A DNA stretch of 27,381 nucleotides from Trichomonas tenax (taxonomy: Eukaryota > Parabasalia > Trichomonadida > Trichomonadidae): positions 1 to 27,381 of the forward strand of contig JALKBU010000701.1 of NCBI GenBank assembly GCA_023091735.1. The letters are read 5' to 3'. Of the stretch, positions 1 through 8,055 are shown in pieces. Numbering within the stretch: position 1 is the stretch's first letter; every line of letters begins with the position of its first letter. The notes below the pieces were generated by a model. It saw only the letters and a list, made by a program, of their open reading frames with translations. It was not told the origin of the DNA and searched no databases. Position numbers and translations under genes: made by a program.

Positions 1-1
1 A

Positions 2-121
2 AGGGATATAGGTCGTGAGTATTTTGAAGGTAATTTTAATAATATGCTTTTATACTTCAATGATATTGTAATTAAGTTATCAACAGAAGATTCGGATAGT
101 GAATATGAACTAGATAACTAG
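2..121 (+). CDS. 3' end of an unidentified gene (partial)
   Basis: An open frame enters from the left edge and stops at TAG (119-121), giving 39 residues that begin RDIGREYF and end in a markedly acidic tail (EDSDSEYELDN). No start is visible, so the gene begins outside the window. I recognise no domain. It sits directly against a repeat-rich spacer of the type seen around the other accessory ORFs here, so it probably belongs to the same repetitive block. With only 39 codons, chance cannot be excluded. Confidence 0.4.
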   Translation, partial: RDIGREYFEGNFNNMLLYFNDIVIKLSTEDSDSEYELDN

Positions 122-705
122 ATTACCTGGTAATAAAAAATTAGGAAAAGGATTTTTATGAATGGCTTAAATTCACCAAAAATTATTTTGGTGCTTAGTG
201 CCGGAAACCCAGAGGGTTCTTGAGCGTTTATGTTTAAAATTTGATGTTTTGGATAACTTTATAAGTTGATGATATTATTTAATGCTTCAAACCCCTACGG
301 GGTTAAGCCGCAGAGCGGCATTTACTTAAAATTTGAGTGAAATCGTTAATTATACCAGATAACCAGATTACCAGGTAATACCAGGTAAAAAATATTTTAG
401 GACAAGGATTTTTAGAAATGGCTTAAATTCACGAAAGAACCCTCCTGGTTCCCGGCGCAAAGCGCCAAAGTTATTTTTGAGTGTTTACACTTAAAATTTG
501 ATGTTTTACGTGAATTTATAAGTCAAGATTTGAATATTGGGGCTTCAAACCCCTACGGGGTTAAGCCGCAGAGCGGCATTAACGTAAAATTTGATGTTTT
601 ACGTCAATTTATAAGTTGATGATATTATTTAATGCTTCAAACCCCTACGGGGTTAAGCCGCAGAGCGGCATTTGCTTAAATTTTGAGTGAAATCGTTAAT
701 TCAAA
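121..705. repeat. Tandemly repeated spacer with paired GC-rich hairpins
   Basis: This gene-free spacer is built from diverged copies of one unit. The block 239-352 recurs at 589-702 with only a few differences, and a third, more diverged copy starts near 496. The phrase AATTTGATGTTTT is found near 239, 496 and 589. The stretch following AGATTACC at 121-245 is matched by 363-503. Each of the three best copies contains a perfect AACCCC-TAC-GGGGTT hairpin (290-304, 548-562, 640-654), followed two bases later by GCCGC-AGA-GCGGC (307-319, 565-577, 657-669). Variant hairpin pairs lie at 190-202/206-218 and 437-451/454-466. No coding potential is seen. Confidence 0.75.
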
Positions 706-721
706 AATTAAGTTTAATTTT
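706..721 (+). promoter_or_regulatory. Shared AT-rich upstream block of accessory ORF
   Basis: The 16-base block AATTAAGTTTAATTTT lies 39 bases before the ATG at 761. The identical 16 bases occur in inverted orientation at 3105-3120, 31 bases before the start of the 98-aa ORF. A similar AAGTTAATTTTATTTATTTTT tract (26954 onward) precedes the right-edge ORF. Recurrence at similar distances suggests a promoter element used by this gene class. It differs from the TCA-type initiator seen in the core genes. Confidence 0.4.
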
Positions 722-760
722 TAAAAATTTATTTTTTTATCTCGTATAAAAAATAGTACT

Positions 761-2131
761 ATGTCAATCGTCAAAATCTCTACTGAAAATAAAGTCACAA
801 CATCAAACTTATCACTTGAACAATACGTTTATAAATTCGGTTACTCTTTAATGAATTCAAAAGTTGATAATTGCCCTATCGAAGTATTTAAACCTAAATG
901 TAATTGGTTCGTTTCCTTACACGAAAATATGGATAGTTATATAAGTCAAATTAAAGAATGTGAACGAAAGCTTGCATTATTAAGTGATGAAAAGATTGAC
1001 GAATACGTTAACGAACGTTTTGATGAGGAATACGATAGAATAGTTGATGACGTCAATAATAAAATCAAATTATATATAAGTATCGTAAAAGATAAGGCGC
1101 AAAAATTAACTGAAGACGAAAAAGAAGAATTTAATGTTGAAATTAAAAGATTAAGAAAGGAAATAGATAGTTTGCCTGAATACGTTGAGAATAAGATTAA
1201 AAGAAATTATTATAAAGAATATCATCTTTATCCGGAGATGAAGGAAGAATTACCGAAAACTATATTTATGCTCGAACGATGCAGGCATGAGAACGAATTA
1301 GCAATAGCGGATTGGAAGGAAAAATGTTTAGAAAAGGAGAAAGAAGAAGAACGTAAAAGATTAGAAGAATATTTATCGATTCCTCATAATAATAACGATG
1401 TCATAAAGAACTTAAATGAATTTGTTTCGTTAACGGTTCAAAGTAATTTTTCGGAGTTATTGGACGAATATTATTCTATGTACGAAAAGTTATTTAATGA
1501 TTTGGATAAAGAAAAATATTCTAAAACGTTAAGGTGTGCATTCGACGAAAAGAGTTCAAAGAAAGTAATGAAAATGTTTATTGAACATAATAAAATTATT
1601 GAAAATAGATTATTGTATTTGATTAATCACGTTAGATTTAACGAAACAAATGAATACATTTTAATCGAAACAGAATTAAAGAAGTCATTAGCTAAATTTA
1701 TTAATGATCACTTTATGGCTATATATCAATTCTTACGTCGAGCTTTAAACAAACTTGAAAAGAATATTAAACCATTTAATTCCTCAACAGCTTTAAGAAC
1801 ATTCGCACAATCAATAATTACACAAATAAACCAAATACTTATCGATGAATTACCAAATACATTAAACCAAAGATTTGAAGAATATTATTTAGCCTTTAAG
1901 GAAAAGTTATTTAACGAAAAGGAAGAACAAAAGGTTGAACGTATAAAAGAAAAGGTGCTTTGCGCCGCGGGTGTAGCCCCAGAAAATAAAGTCGAAGAGC
2001 CTGTGAGTCTTGAACCAAAAGTAAAAACAAATTTAAGCTTATCGTTAGATTTAAATTCATTTATTTACCCTCCAAAACTCACGAAAATCATCAATTTACC
2101 CCCTTTTCTTCATATCATTACCTCTAAATGA
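761..2131 (+). CDS. Coiled-coil protein of unknown function (456 aa)
   Basis: I do not recognise this protein. It is highly charged and mostly helical. Residues about 55-240 are rich in Glu and Lys with coiled-coil character (for example EKEKEEERKRLEEYL), and further helical stretches follow to about residue 405. There is no signal peptide or obvious membrane segment. A paired GC-rich hairpin (1954-1966 and 1969-1979) lies in frame and encodes the short insert KVLCAAGVAPEN near residue 400, much like the hairpins in the adjacent spacer. The last 30 or so residues are Pro/Leu-rich, and the TGA falls in an AAATGACC phrase repeated in the spacer beyond, so the original 3' end may have been replaced. 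The first ATG follows a block shared with the ORF ending at 3073. It may be a repetitive or mobile-element gene, but that is inference. Confidence 0.7.
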   Translation: MSIVKISTENKVTTSNLSLEQYVYKFGYSLMNSKVDNCPIEVFKPKCNWFVSLHENMDSYISQIKECERKLALLSDEKIDEYVNERFDEEYDRIVDDVNNKIKLYISIVKDKAQKLTEDEKEEFNVEIKRLRKEIDSLPEYVENKIKRNYYKEYHLYPEMKEELPKTIFMLERCRHENELAIADWKEKCLEKEKEEERKRLEEYLSIPHNNNDVIKNLNEFVSLTVQSNFSELLDEYYSMYEKLFNDLDKEKYSKTLRCAFDEKSSKKVMKMFIEHNKIIENRLLYLINHVRFNETNEYILIETELKKSLAKFINDHFMAIYQFLRRALNKLEKNIKPFNSSTALRTFAQSIITQINQILIDELPNTLNQRFEEYYLAFKEKLFNEKEEQKVERIKEKVLCAAGVAPENKVEEPVSLEPKVKTNLSLSLDLNSFIYPPKLTKIINLPPFLHIITSK

Positions 2132-2776
2132 CCGTTTTCCTTCAACTGCACCGAGTGCACCAAGTAGATGTATCGTGTGCATCGAGTCATAAATTTCATT
2201 TTTGCCTTAAAACTCACGTTTTTCATGTGTTTTCACTCGAATTTTGTTTATTTAGTCCCATTTCTTTAAGTGCATCAAGTGCAGGTCCCAGAGCATATGC
2301 TCTATGACAACATTGACATTTTGACAATATCTCATAAATGACCGTAAATCCTCAAATTTTGATAATATTAAACCATTTATAACTAACCCCTTACGTAAAA
2401 ATGACCATTTATAACGATGTTGTCAAAATGAATTTTAAGCCCTAAATCCTCAAATTTTGATAATATTAAGCCCAAAAACTCAATTTGACAACATCGTATA
2501 TTTTACCCCAATTTCTACGTACCCTTTACGTACAAACGACTGTAAAATACCTATTTTCAACATGAAATCACCCGTGTTGTCAAAATGTCAATGTTGTCAC
2601 TTCCTATAGGGCAATTTTGCACTCGGTGCACTTTTTCAACCCCTAATTTACCCCCAAAAATCTTCAAATTTTGAAAAGTGATTTATACTAAAATAAATGG
2701 ACCTTGTGCACTTTTCATTTGGCCCTAAAATCAACGATTTTCATTAATTTTCATCAAAAATTCAACATAAATGACC
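2132..2776. repeat. Spacer with concentric inverted repeats
   Basis: This gene-free spacer lies between two convergent ORFs. It holds three nested inverted-repeat pairs: 2147-2159 with 2618-2630 (13 bp, perfect), 2305-2327 with 2577-2599 (23 bp, perfect) and 2414-2427 with 2484-2497 (14 bp, perfect). The two inner pairs share a centre near 2453. A 27-bp direct repeat occurs at 2345-2371 and 2443-2469, a 14-bp palindrome AGAGCATATGCTCT at 2290-2303, and the phrase AAATGACC four times (2126, 2336, 2399, 2769). Confidence 0.8.
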
Positions 2777-3073
2777 TCATTTCCTTATCTCGACATCGAA
2801 ATTAATGAAAAACAAAAATAACAACTGTTTATAAACTAATCGTACAATATATTTGACCTTCTTTATTGAACGAGCTTTGTATCTCATCGACTTCTTCAAT
2901 TCCTTTTTGAAATCCTCATAAAATTTCCTTATTCTGAAAATTTCAAAATAAGCTTCTGATAATTCAGAAACCAATATTTCGCGTTTGTTCGGAAATTCAC
3001 GCATCAAAAACTTTTCAACATCAATTTTATCAGCAAATGAAATCGTTTGGCAACCCATGTCTACCCTATCCAT
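2777..3073 (-). CDS. Small basic ORF of unknown function (98 aa)
   Basis: An ATG-started ORF of 98 residues. The N-terminal half is mixed in charge (VEKFLMREFPNKREILVSELSEAYFEIF). The C-terminal half is strongly basic and then hydrophobic (KKSMRYKARSIKKVKYIVRLVYKQLLFLFFINF), which could be an amphipathic or membrane-associated helix. No family is recognised. Support for it being real comes from the upstream region, which carries the same 16-base block (3105-3120, inverted) found before the coiled-coil gene at 761. It converges on that gene across the inverted-repeat spacer, and its stop codon abuts an AAATGACC phrase. It could be a truncated copy of a longer gene. Confidence 0.45.
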   Translation of the reverse strand: MDRVDMGCQTISFADKIDVEKFLMREFPNKREILVSELSEAYFEIFRIRKFYEDFKKELKKSMRYKARSIKKVKYIVRLVYKQLLFLFFINFDVEIRK

Positions 3074-3104
3074 TTATTTACTTATTAAAAAATAATATAT
3101 TTTT

Positions 3105-3120
3105 AAAATTAAACTTAATT
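3105..3120 (-). promoter_or_regulatory. Inverted copy of the shared upstream block
   Basis: On the minus strand this reads AATTAAGTTTAATTTT, identical over 16 bases to 706-721. It lies 31 bases before the ATG of the 98-aa ORF. The AT-rich bases that follow (AAAAATATATTATTTTTTA) also resemble those downstream of the 706 copy. Confidence 0.4.
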
Positions 3121-3169
3121 CCACAAATGATTTAAAACCGTTATATAATCAGGTTAAGAAGAATAAGAC

Positions 3170-3225
3170 CGAACCCCTTGGGGTTCGGGCTCATATATCC
3201 TAGCCCGAAGCTGAGCTTGCTCAGC
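3170..3225. repeat. Paired GC-rich hairpins
   Basis: CGAACCCC-TT-GGGGTTCG (3170-3187, 8-bp perfect stem) and GCTGAGC-TT-GCTCAGC (3210-3225, 7-bp perfect stem) lie 22 bases apart. They are immediately downstream of the minus-strand frameshifted ORF and upstream of the 98-aa ORF. They have the same two-hairpin plan as the spacer at 121-705 but different sequence. A role as a transcription-ending structure is possible but unproven. Confidence 0.6.
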
Positions 3226-3234
3226 GGGATGGGC

Positions 3235-3712
3235 TCATTTGTGTGTGTAATATTCATCTGTAACTTGCTTTCCTAATGTAATAATTTGATCTTCGAGGAG
3301 CCTGTACATCTTGGAGTTTGTAGCCTTCGCGAGAATTCTCTTGTTAGTTGGATCTAAGAAATCGTAAAAATCGGAAACTGCTGTAACTATTTCGTCATTA
3401 GGAACATGCTTCAGTAATTTTGCGAACCTCGTGGAACATTCGAACACTTCTTGGTTATCCAGGAACTTGTTGCCGCACACTAGCTGTTCAACCATGTTAA
3501 AAATGAAATCAAAAAAACAGGTCAACCTTCCCTTTCAAATTTTGGTCAGGTGAATTCACTTTTGACTTGGCAAACACATTTTCCCAGTATTCGAAATCAG
3601 AGGTACCCCTGTTATATTTTTTCCTTCCCTTTTTTGCCCTCGGGCAGCCCTGGAAACTGGGGCGGAGCCAAATCCAAGTACTTTCCTGGGAAAGTATACT
3701 ACCATGTGACAT
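3235..3712 (-). pseudogene. Frameshifted ORF of unknown function
   Basis: Two overlapping reading frames on the minus strand together look like one protein of about 158 residues. The first starts at ATG 3712 and runs through GTSDFEYWENVFAKSK to a TGA at 3509. The second has no early ATG of its own and continues with DFIFNMVEQLVCGNKF to a TGA at 3235. The frames meet at a run of seven T on the coding strand (3511-3517), so a one-base length change there explains the break; it may be a true mutation or an assembly error. A GCCC-TC-GGGC hairpin (3636-3645) lies inside the N-terminal part. No family is recognised. If the break is real, an 87-aa product from the internal ATG at 3495 remains possible. 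Confidence 0.45.
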
Positions 3713-4141
3713 GAAACTGGTAACATTCCGGTTTAAAACCTTTATATTATTTTAAAAGTTTTTGTGTCATTATGTTACAAGGTTAGAAACTATAGCAACC
3801 TTATATTAACCCTGGTGATTATACTAGTATTATTATTGTAACATTATAACAGGTTACATTAAAAAGTATTTAGGATTATAATAGTGTTTTATTTTCAGCT
3901 GTAACATCCTGGGGTTAGCCCTGGGATTTCTTAGGCGAAGTCAGAGGCCGAAGGCCGGAGACTTGCCAGTTTTTTTGATGACAGCCACATAGACCATGAA
4001 TACGTTTATAAAATTTTGTTAACATACGATAATTTACGATAATTAACCCGTCAAAAAACATATCGGAACCATTATTTTATACCTTTATATATGCCTATAC
4101 GTGATGATTCAATGATGTAAGAAAAACGGTTTTTGTTGTTC
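3713..4141. other. Non-coding boundary region
   Basis: No gene is seen. The stretch contains several GTAACAT phrases (3719, 3837, 3900 areas), a TGTAAC/GTTACA hairpin near 3836-3857, and a GC-rich cluster at 3905-3965 including GGCC-GAA-GGCC (3946-3956). This is the rightmost of the GC-rich hairpins on the left side, and the core genes begin just after, so the accessory/core boundary probably lies here. Confidence 0.4.
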
Positions 4142-4148
4142 TCATTTT
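4142..4148 (+). promoter_or_regulatory. Initiator (TCATTTT) of the AGC kinase gene
   Basis: TCATTTT matches the trichomonad initiator pattern TCA(Y)(W). The predicted first transcribed base is A4144, which leaves a 6-nt leader before the ATG at 4150. Such short leaders are usual in Trichomonas. Confidence 0.65.
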
Positions 4149-4149
4149 C

Positions 4150-6351
4150 ATGCTCGTAGGAACTGCACATGGGAAGCCGCAGGCGAACATGATGATGTAC
4201 CAGACCTCCGTTGTAGGCGTCCGCACCGAGATGGCCCCACGAGGGAGGAACTTACAAGAAGGATATAAATACGTGAGACCATATTTTATACTTAGGTCAC
4301 AAGCCACTTTCTTGAGGTCCCTTCATCAGCATATAGAGTCCATTAAGGGGCCGATGTCAATGTCTGAAAAATCGCAACTTAAGAATTTAAAGAAATCGAT
4401 TAAAAACTTGACGGACTGTGAGTTTGGCCAGCTTTTAGATACAGCAAATGAAGTTATATCGTCCGTGAGATCCATTATTACCACTAAAAATCTCCCGGAG
4501 CGCGTAGATCGTTGTTCATCATTATTATTAAAGTGCGCCCTTTCGATTCGCCAGATTTCGACTCTCCTCGACTCCCACACGAGGACAGACAGCCAATACG
4601 AGATCGAAAAACAACATGAAACGGAGACACAGAAGGAAGTCCAAACAGCTGGTTTGATTTTAGCTCCAGGATCGAACGATGGATATTTTATTTGCAGAAT
4701 TTGTGATGAGAAAATACCGAACAACAAAATTGAATCACACACGAAGTTTTGCATTCAAGGATACCAATCTCAAAAATGCAAATCTCAAATAATATCACAG
4801 ATAGAGACTTTAATCCACGATATTCGTCACAAGGAACTCAAAGAGTCATGGCCACAAGCGCAAGAAGTCATGATTTCCTACTCTTTACCACTTTTACATA
4901 TTTCATTGCTCCTCGAGCATGCAAAGAATATAGATTTCTCACAACCCGATGCGCTGGATACATTGGAGTTTCTCCATGTTGTATTGAAATATATACAAAG
5001 CGGAAACAAAATCAGGCCAATTTTGAACAAAGCAATGGTCGCGATCAGAGAATGTATACGCATATGCAAGGCCTTGAGGCAAGCAAGCGCTGGACTCTCC
5101 GACACAAGAATTAGCAAGAATCCAAAACCTGCAACATTTTCTACTGTGACTATCGCTGATTTCGAGTTCATTAAACGAATCTCTAGCGGCGCCTTCGCAA
5201 CTGTATTTATCGCTAGAAAGAAATTAACAGGAGATATATTCGCTATTAAAGTTATTCCGCGCGCAAACCTCTCTCAGAAGAACCAGACGAGCAGAATCAT
5301 CACAGAAAAAGATATCCTCAAGAATTTCACAAATCCGCACATCGTTACGTTTTATTATTCAATCATAGGCGAACGCAACCTTTACTTAGTCACGGAATTC
5401 GTTCCAGGCGGTGACCTTTACTCTCTGCTTCAGACATTGGGCAGTTTCGATGAGGAATCTTCAAAGATTTACATCGCCGAGATTGCGAATGCGCTCAGAT
5501 ATCTTCGTGAGCACGGAATCATTCACCGTGATCTCAAGCCAGACAACATTCTCGTAACGGCTCGCGGAACGCTCAAACTTACTGATTTTGGACTATCTCA
5601 TCAAGGCGTCGTCAATCGTCAAATGTCGAACGAACCGAAAGACATCGAGGCGGAGCCTGAGATTGTCGGTACTTTGGACTACATGGCGCCGGAAATTCTC
5701 ATGAACTGCACACATTCATTTGGTGTTGACTATTGGAGCCTCGGTGCTATGCTGTTCGAGTTTTTGACTGGTGTTCCACCGTTCCATGCTGACACAGACA
5801 CTGAAACCACAAAGAATATTTTATTGAATAAAATACAGTGGTTTGACGATGACGAGATGTCACCTCAGCCGAAAGACCTCATCATGAAGCTCCTCGATCC
5901 GAACCCAGAAACACGCCTTGGCGTTAAAGATATTAATGACATTTTCAAGCATCCATGGCTGAAGGGTGTAGACCCTGTTAAGTCAGAGCCTCCATTCAAG
6001 CCAGAACTGAAGAGCGCTACAGACACACAATTCTTCGAAGAAAGATACCACTTCTCTTCTTTGACTGATCAAGATATTCTCCACGACATCAGTGCTGCTC
6101 AAGCTCCGTCTACCTTCAATTTGGACGCTATTGAAGAAGAGGCAACACTCTCTGACTTCCAGTCCATCGGTGTTGACAACCTGATCAACCAGAACATGAA
6201 AGAAGTCAAGCGTTTGAAGAGGAGCAGCTTCATATTGCCAAACATCGCTCTTTCAAATGGACAAATGGATCTCACACAGAAACCGGATTTGAAGAAGCGC
6301 GCAATCAGTTTATCAAGCGATTTTGATCCCGCAAAGCTTGTCAAGAAATAA
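4150..6351 (+). CDS. IRE/Rim15/MAST-type AGC protein kinase with zinc finger
   Basis: A 733-aa serine/threonine kinase. The kinase domain spans about residues 338-604. It has the Gly loop ISSGAFATV (344-352), the ATP-anchoring Lys in FAIKV (K367), HRDLKPDN from 459, DFG (479-481), VGTLDYMAPE as the AGC-type activation segment and APE at 513-515, so it should be active. A short insert (about residues 490-505) sits in the activation loop. Upstream, residues 182-201 form a C-x2-C-x11-H-x3-C zinc finger (ICRICDEKIP...HTKFC). This resembles the finger preceding the kinase in plant IRE and fungal Rim15 proteins. The region between finger and kinase is helical. The C-terminal tail is Ser-rich with an acidic stretch. 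The ATG is supported by the initiator 6 nt upstream. The substrate is unknown; in other eukaryotes the family acts in nutrient, cell-cycle and polarity signalling. Confidence 0.9.
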   Translation: MLVGTAHGKPQANMMMYQTSVVGVRTEMAPRGRNLQEGYKYVRPYFILRSQATFLRSLHQHIESIKGPMSMSEKSQLKNLKKSIKNLTDCEFGQLLDTANEVISSVRSIITTKNLPERVDRCSSLLLKCALSIRQISTLLDSHTRTDSQYEIEKQHETETQKEVQTAGLILAPGSNDGYFICRICDEKIPNNKIESHTKFCIQGYQSQKCKSQIISQIETLIHDIRHKELKESWPQAQEVMISYSLPLLHISLLLEHAKNIDFSQPDALDTLEFLHVVLKYIQSGNKIRPILNKAMVAIRECIRICKALRQASAGLSDTRISKNPKPATFSTVTIADFEFIKRISSGAFATVFIARKKLTGDIFAIKVIPRANLSQKNQTSRIITEKDILKNFTNPHIVTFYYSIIGERNLYLVTEFVPGGDLYSLLQTLGSFDEESSKIYIAEIANALRYLREHGIIHRDLKPDNILVTARGTLKLTDFGLSHQGVVNRQMSNEPKDIEAEPEIVGTLDYMAPEILMNCTHSFGVDYWSLGAMLFEFLTGVPPFHADTDTETTKNILLNKIQWFDDDEMSPQPKDLIMKLLDPNPETRLGVKDINDIFKHPWLKGVDPVKSEPPFKPELKSATDTQFFEERYHFSSLTDQDILHDISAAQAPSTFNLDAIEEEATLSDFQSIGVDNLINQNMKEVKRLKRSSFILPNIALSNGQMDLTQKPDLKKRAISLSSDFDPAKLVKK

Positions 6352-6948
6352 CCATGCATATATTTATTTATGTTTATAAAATTTATTGCGTATTGAACAA
6401 ATTATCCTTCTAATTTTTTGTACACGAACTCTGTTGGTTGATTGCATCATAGCTATAACATGAAATTTGTGCTTTCAGTCAGATTTCCAGATCAAAATGA
6501 ATAAATTTTTTTAACAAATTTATACGAACATCTCAGAGAAAGAAATTTGAATATATTCTTTAATTTTAGACGAATGGAAAAGAGATCAAACTCAACAATA
6601 AAATATTTAAATTTTCAAAATATATTTTGTCATTGAAGTCCTGTAAAGGTTAAATTGAATTTGAGTGTAGGTAAAAGTGATGTTGCTTTCGTGTTGAGCC
6701 TGACGATAAAAAATGCAAAATATATCTCAAACATTTTTCACCAAATAATAATAATATTTGTACAAATCTGATTTAATAGTCGTAGATAATGTGATGAGCT
6801 TGTTAATAAAGCCCAAGAAAGAGATAAAGAATTTGAAAATGTGTAAAATAAGGAGAACTGAGCCCAAACAGCGGAAAACAAGGACAAAGTTCTGAGTCAG
6901 CAATCTGGTCGTAATAGAAAGAAGTTGATTTATCTATCCCAAAATTTG
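6352..6948. other. AT-rich intergenic stretch
   Basis: No gene is supported. In 6793-6924, in the Rab reading frame but interrupted by stops near 6844 and 6859, the codons spell a charged, coiled-coil-like string (DELVNKAQERDKEFENV). This may be a relic of an older gene or chance. Confidence 0.4.
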
Positions 6949-6955
6949 TCACTTT
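6949..6955 (+). promoter_or_regulatory. Initiator (TCACTTT) of the Rab gene
   Basis: TCACTTT fits the trichomonad initiator pattern. With A6951 as the first transcribed base the leader would be 19 nt to ATG 6970. The element falls inside the longer open frame beginning at 6925, so it argues for the downstream ATG as the true start. Confidence 0.55.
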
Positions 6956-6969
6956 TTAGACCAAAGAGA

Positions 6970-7527
6970 ATGAAAATCGTTCTTGTTGGCGACACACAAG
7001 TTGGTAAAACCTGTCTTGTAAAGCGCCTCACTTCCGGCATCTACACGGAGAACAACCCGGCCACAATTGGCGCCGCTTTTCAAAATTGCATCATTCAAAC
7101 AGAAAATGGAAACGTTTCACTGCAAATTTGGGATACCGCCGGTCAGGAAAAGTTCAGAGCTCTCGCACCAATGTACTACAGATCCGCTTCTGTCGCTATT
7201 TTATGCTTCGACCTTACAAGCGCAGCGACATTCGCAGGATTAGAGCAGTGGGCTGCAGAGTTGACTGAGAAAGCTGCTTACACGTTAAAGTTAGTTGTTG
7301 TTGGAAACAAAAAAGATTTGATTGACGATCGCAAGATTTCGTTTGAAGATGCAAATCAGTTCGCAACAAAACATGGAGCTATGTTCTATACAGAATGCTC
7401 TTCTAAAACAGGAGAAGGTGTTGCAGAATTATTCCACAAGATCGCCTCTTCTGGTCAAATAGAGACAATATACAGTCCGCCACCGCTTGAAAAGGCTACA
7501 CAGAAACAATCTGGTTCATGTTGTTAG
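6970..7527 (+). CDS. Rab5/Rab21-like small GTPase
   Basis: A 185-aa Rab GTPase, the usual length. The P-loop is GDTQVGKT (7-14). The effector region reads TIGAAF, a signature of the Rab5/Rab21/Rab22 group rather than the TIGVDF of most Rabs. Switch II is WDTAGQEKFRALAPMYYR. The base-binding motifs are NKKD (113-116) and ECSSKTG (142-148). It ends in SGSCC, whose two cysteines are the sites for double geranylgeranylation. Rab5-type GTPases act on early endosomes and in endocytosis. I chose ATG 6970: the open frame extends upstream to 6925 but starts there with TTG, its extra residues are unlike a Rab N-terminus, and an initiator lies at 6949-6955. All catalytic motifs look intact. Confidence 0.92.
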   Translation: MKIVLVGDTQVGKTCLVKRLTSGIYTENNPATIGAAFQNCIIQTENGNVSLQIWDTAGQEKFRALAPMYYRSASVAILCFDLTSAATFAGLEQWAAELTEKAAYTLKLVVVGNKKDLIDDRKISFEDANQFATKHGAMFYTECSSKTGEGVAELFHKIASSGQIETIYSPPPLEKATQKQSGSCC

Positions 7528-8055
7528 ATTTTACTTATAATTTTACTGATTTTTTATAGTTTCATAAAACTCTATCATAATTATGTTGTGTTTCTTATAA
7601 ATGTCGCATCTCTTCTTTACAGCTTCCTAAATCGAAATAAGAAATTTTCTATATCAACATTTTCTAATTTGTAAACGATCGATATGCTTCAAACACCGAG
7701 AAAATGCTAAATATGCTTTCTTTGATTTAACAGAAATATGAAAATGAAAATGTGATAAAAGTGCAAAAATTATTTTCATTCAAGATTTTTGTTGATTCTA
7801 ATGAAAATTGAAAAAATCAAAATCAATAGATAGATGTTATTTTAGGATCAAGAATTATTTATAGTTAAAATATTTTGTTTCGTTGCAAATTTATGGAAAA
7901 ATATTATGATATTTTATTAAAATCATGTGATGTCTAAAATATTAGTCAGTTAGTACAAATATATATCGTTTTTATTCGTATTGTACCAATTTGTCAGTTT
8001 TCTTTTTTTTTAAATTGATACAGGTCGAATATAATCTGTTAAAGCTATAGATTGT
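7528..8055. other. AT-rich intergenic stretch
   Basis: No gene, RNA or clear repeat is seen between the convergent Rab gene and the ankyrin gene. The sequence is low-complexity and AT-rich. Confidence 0.5.

Noticed and set aside
1..4100. The left block as the end of a Maverick/Polinton element
   Set aside because: Such elements are abundant in Trichomonas and would fit the style, but I see no polymerase, integrase, ATPase or terminal repeat, so the call is not supported.
6793..6924. Coiled-coil-like codons upstream of the Rab gene, in its frame
   Set aside because: Interrupted by at least two stops and without a start. Could be a relic, but too short to call.
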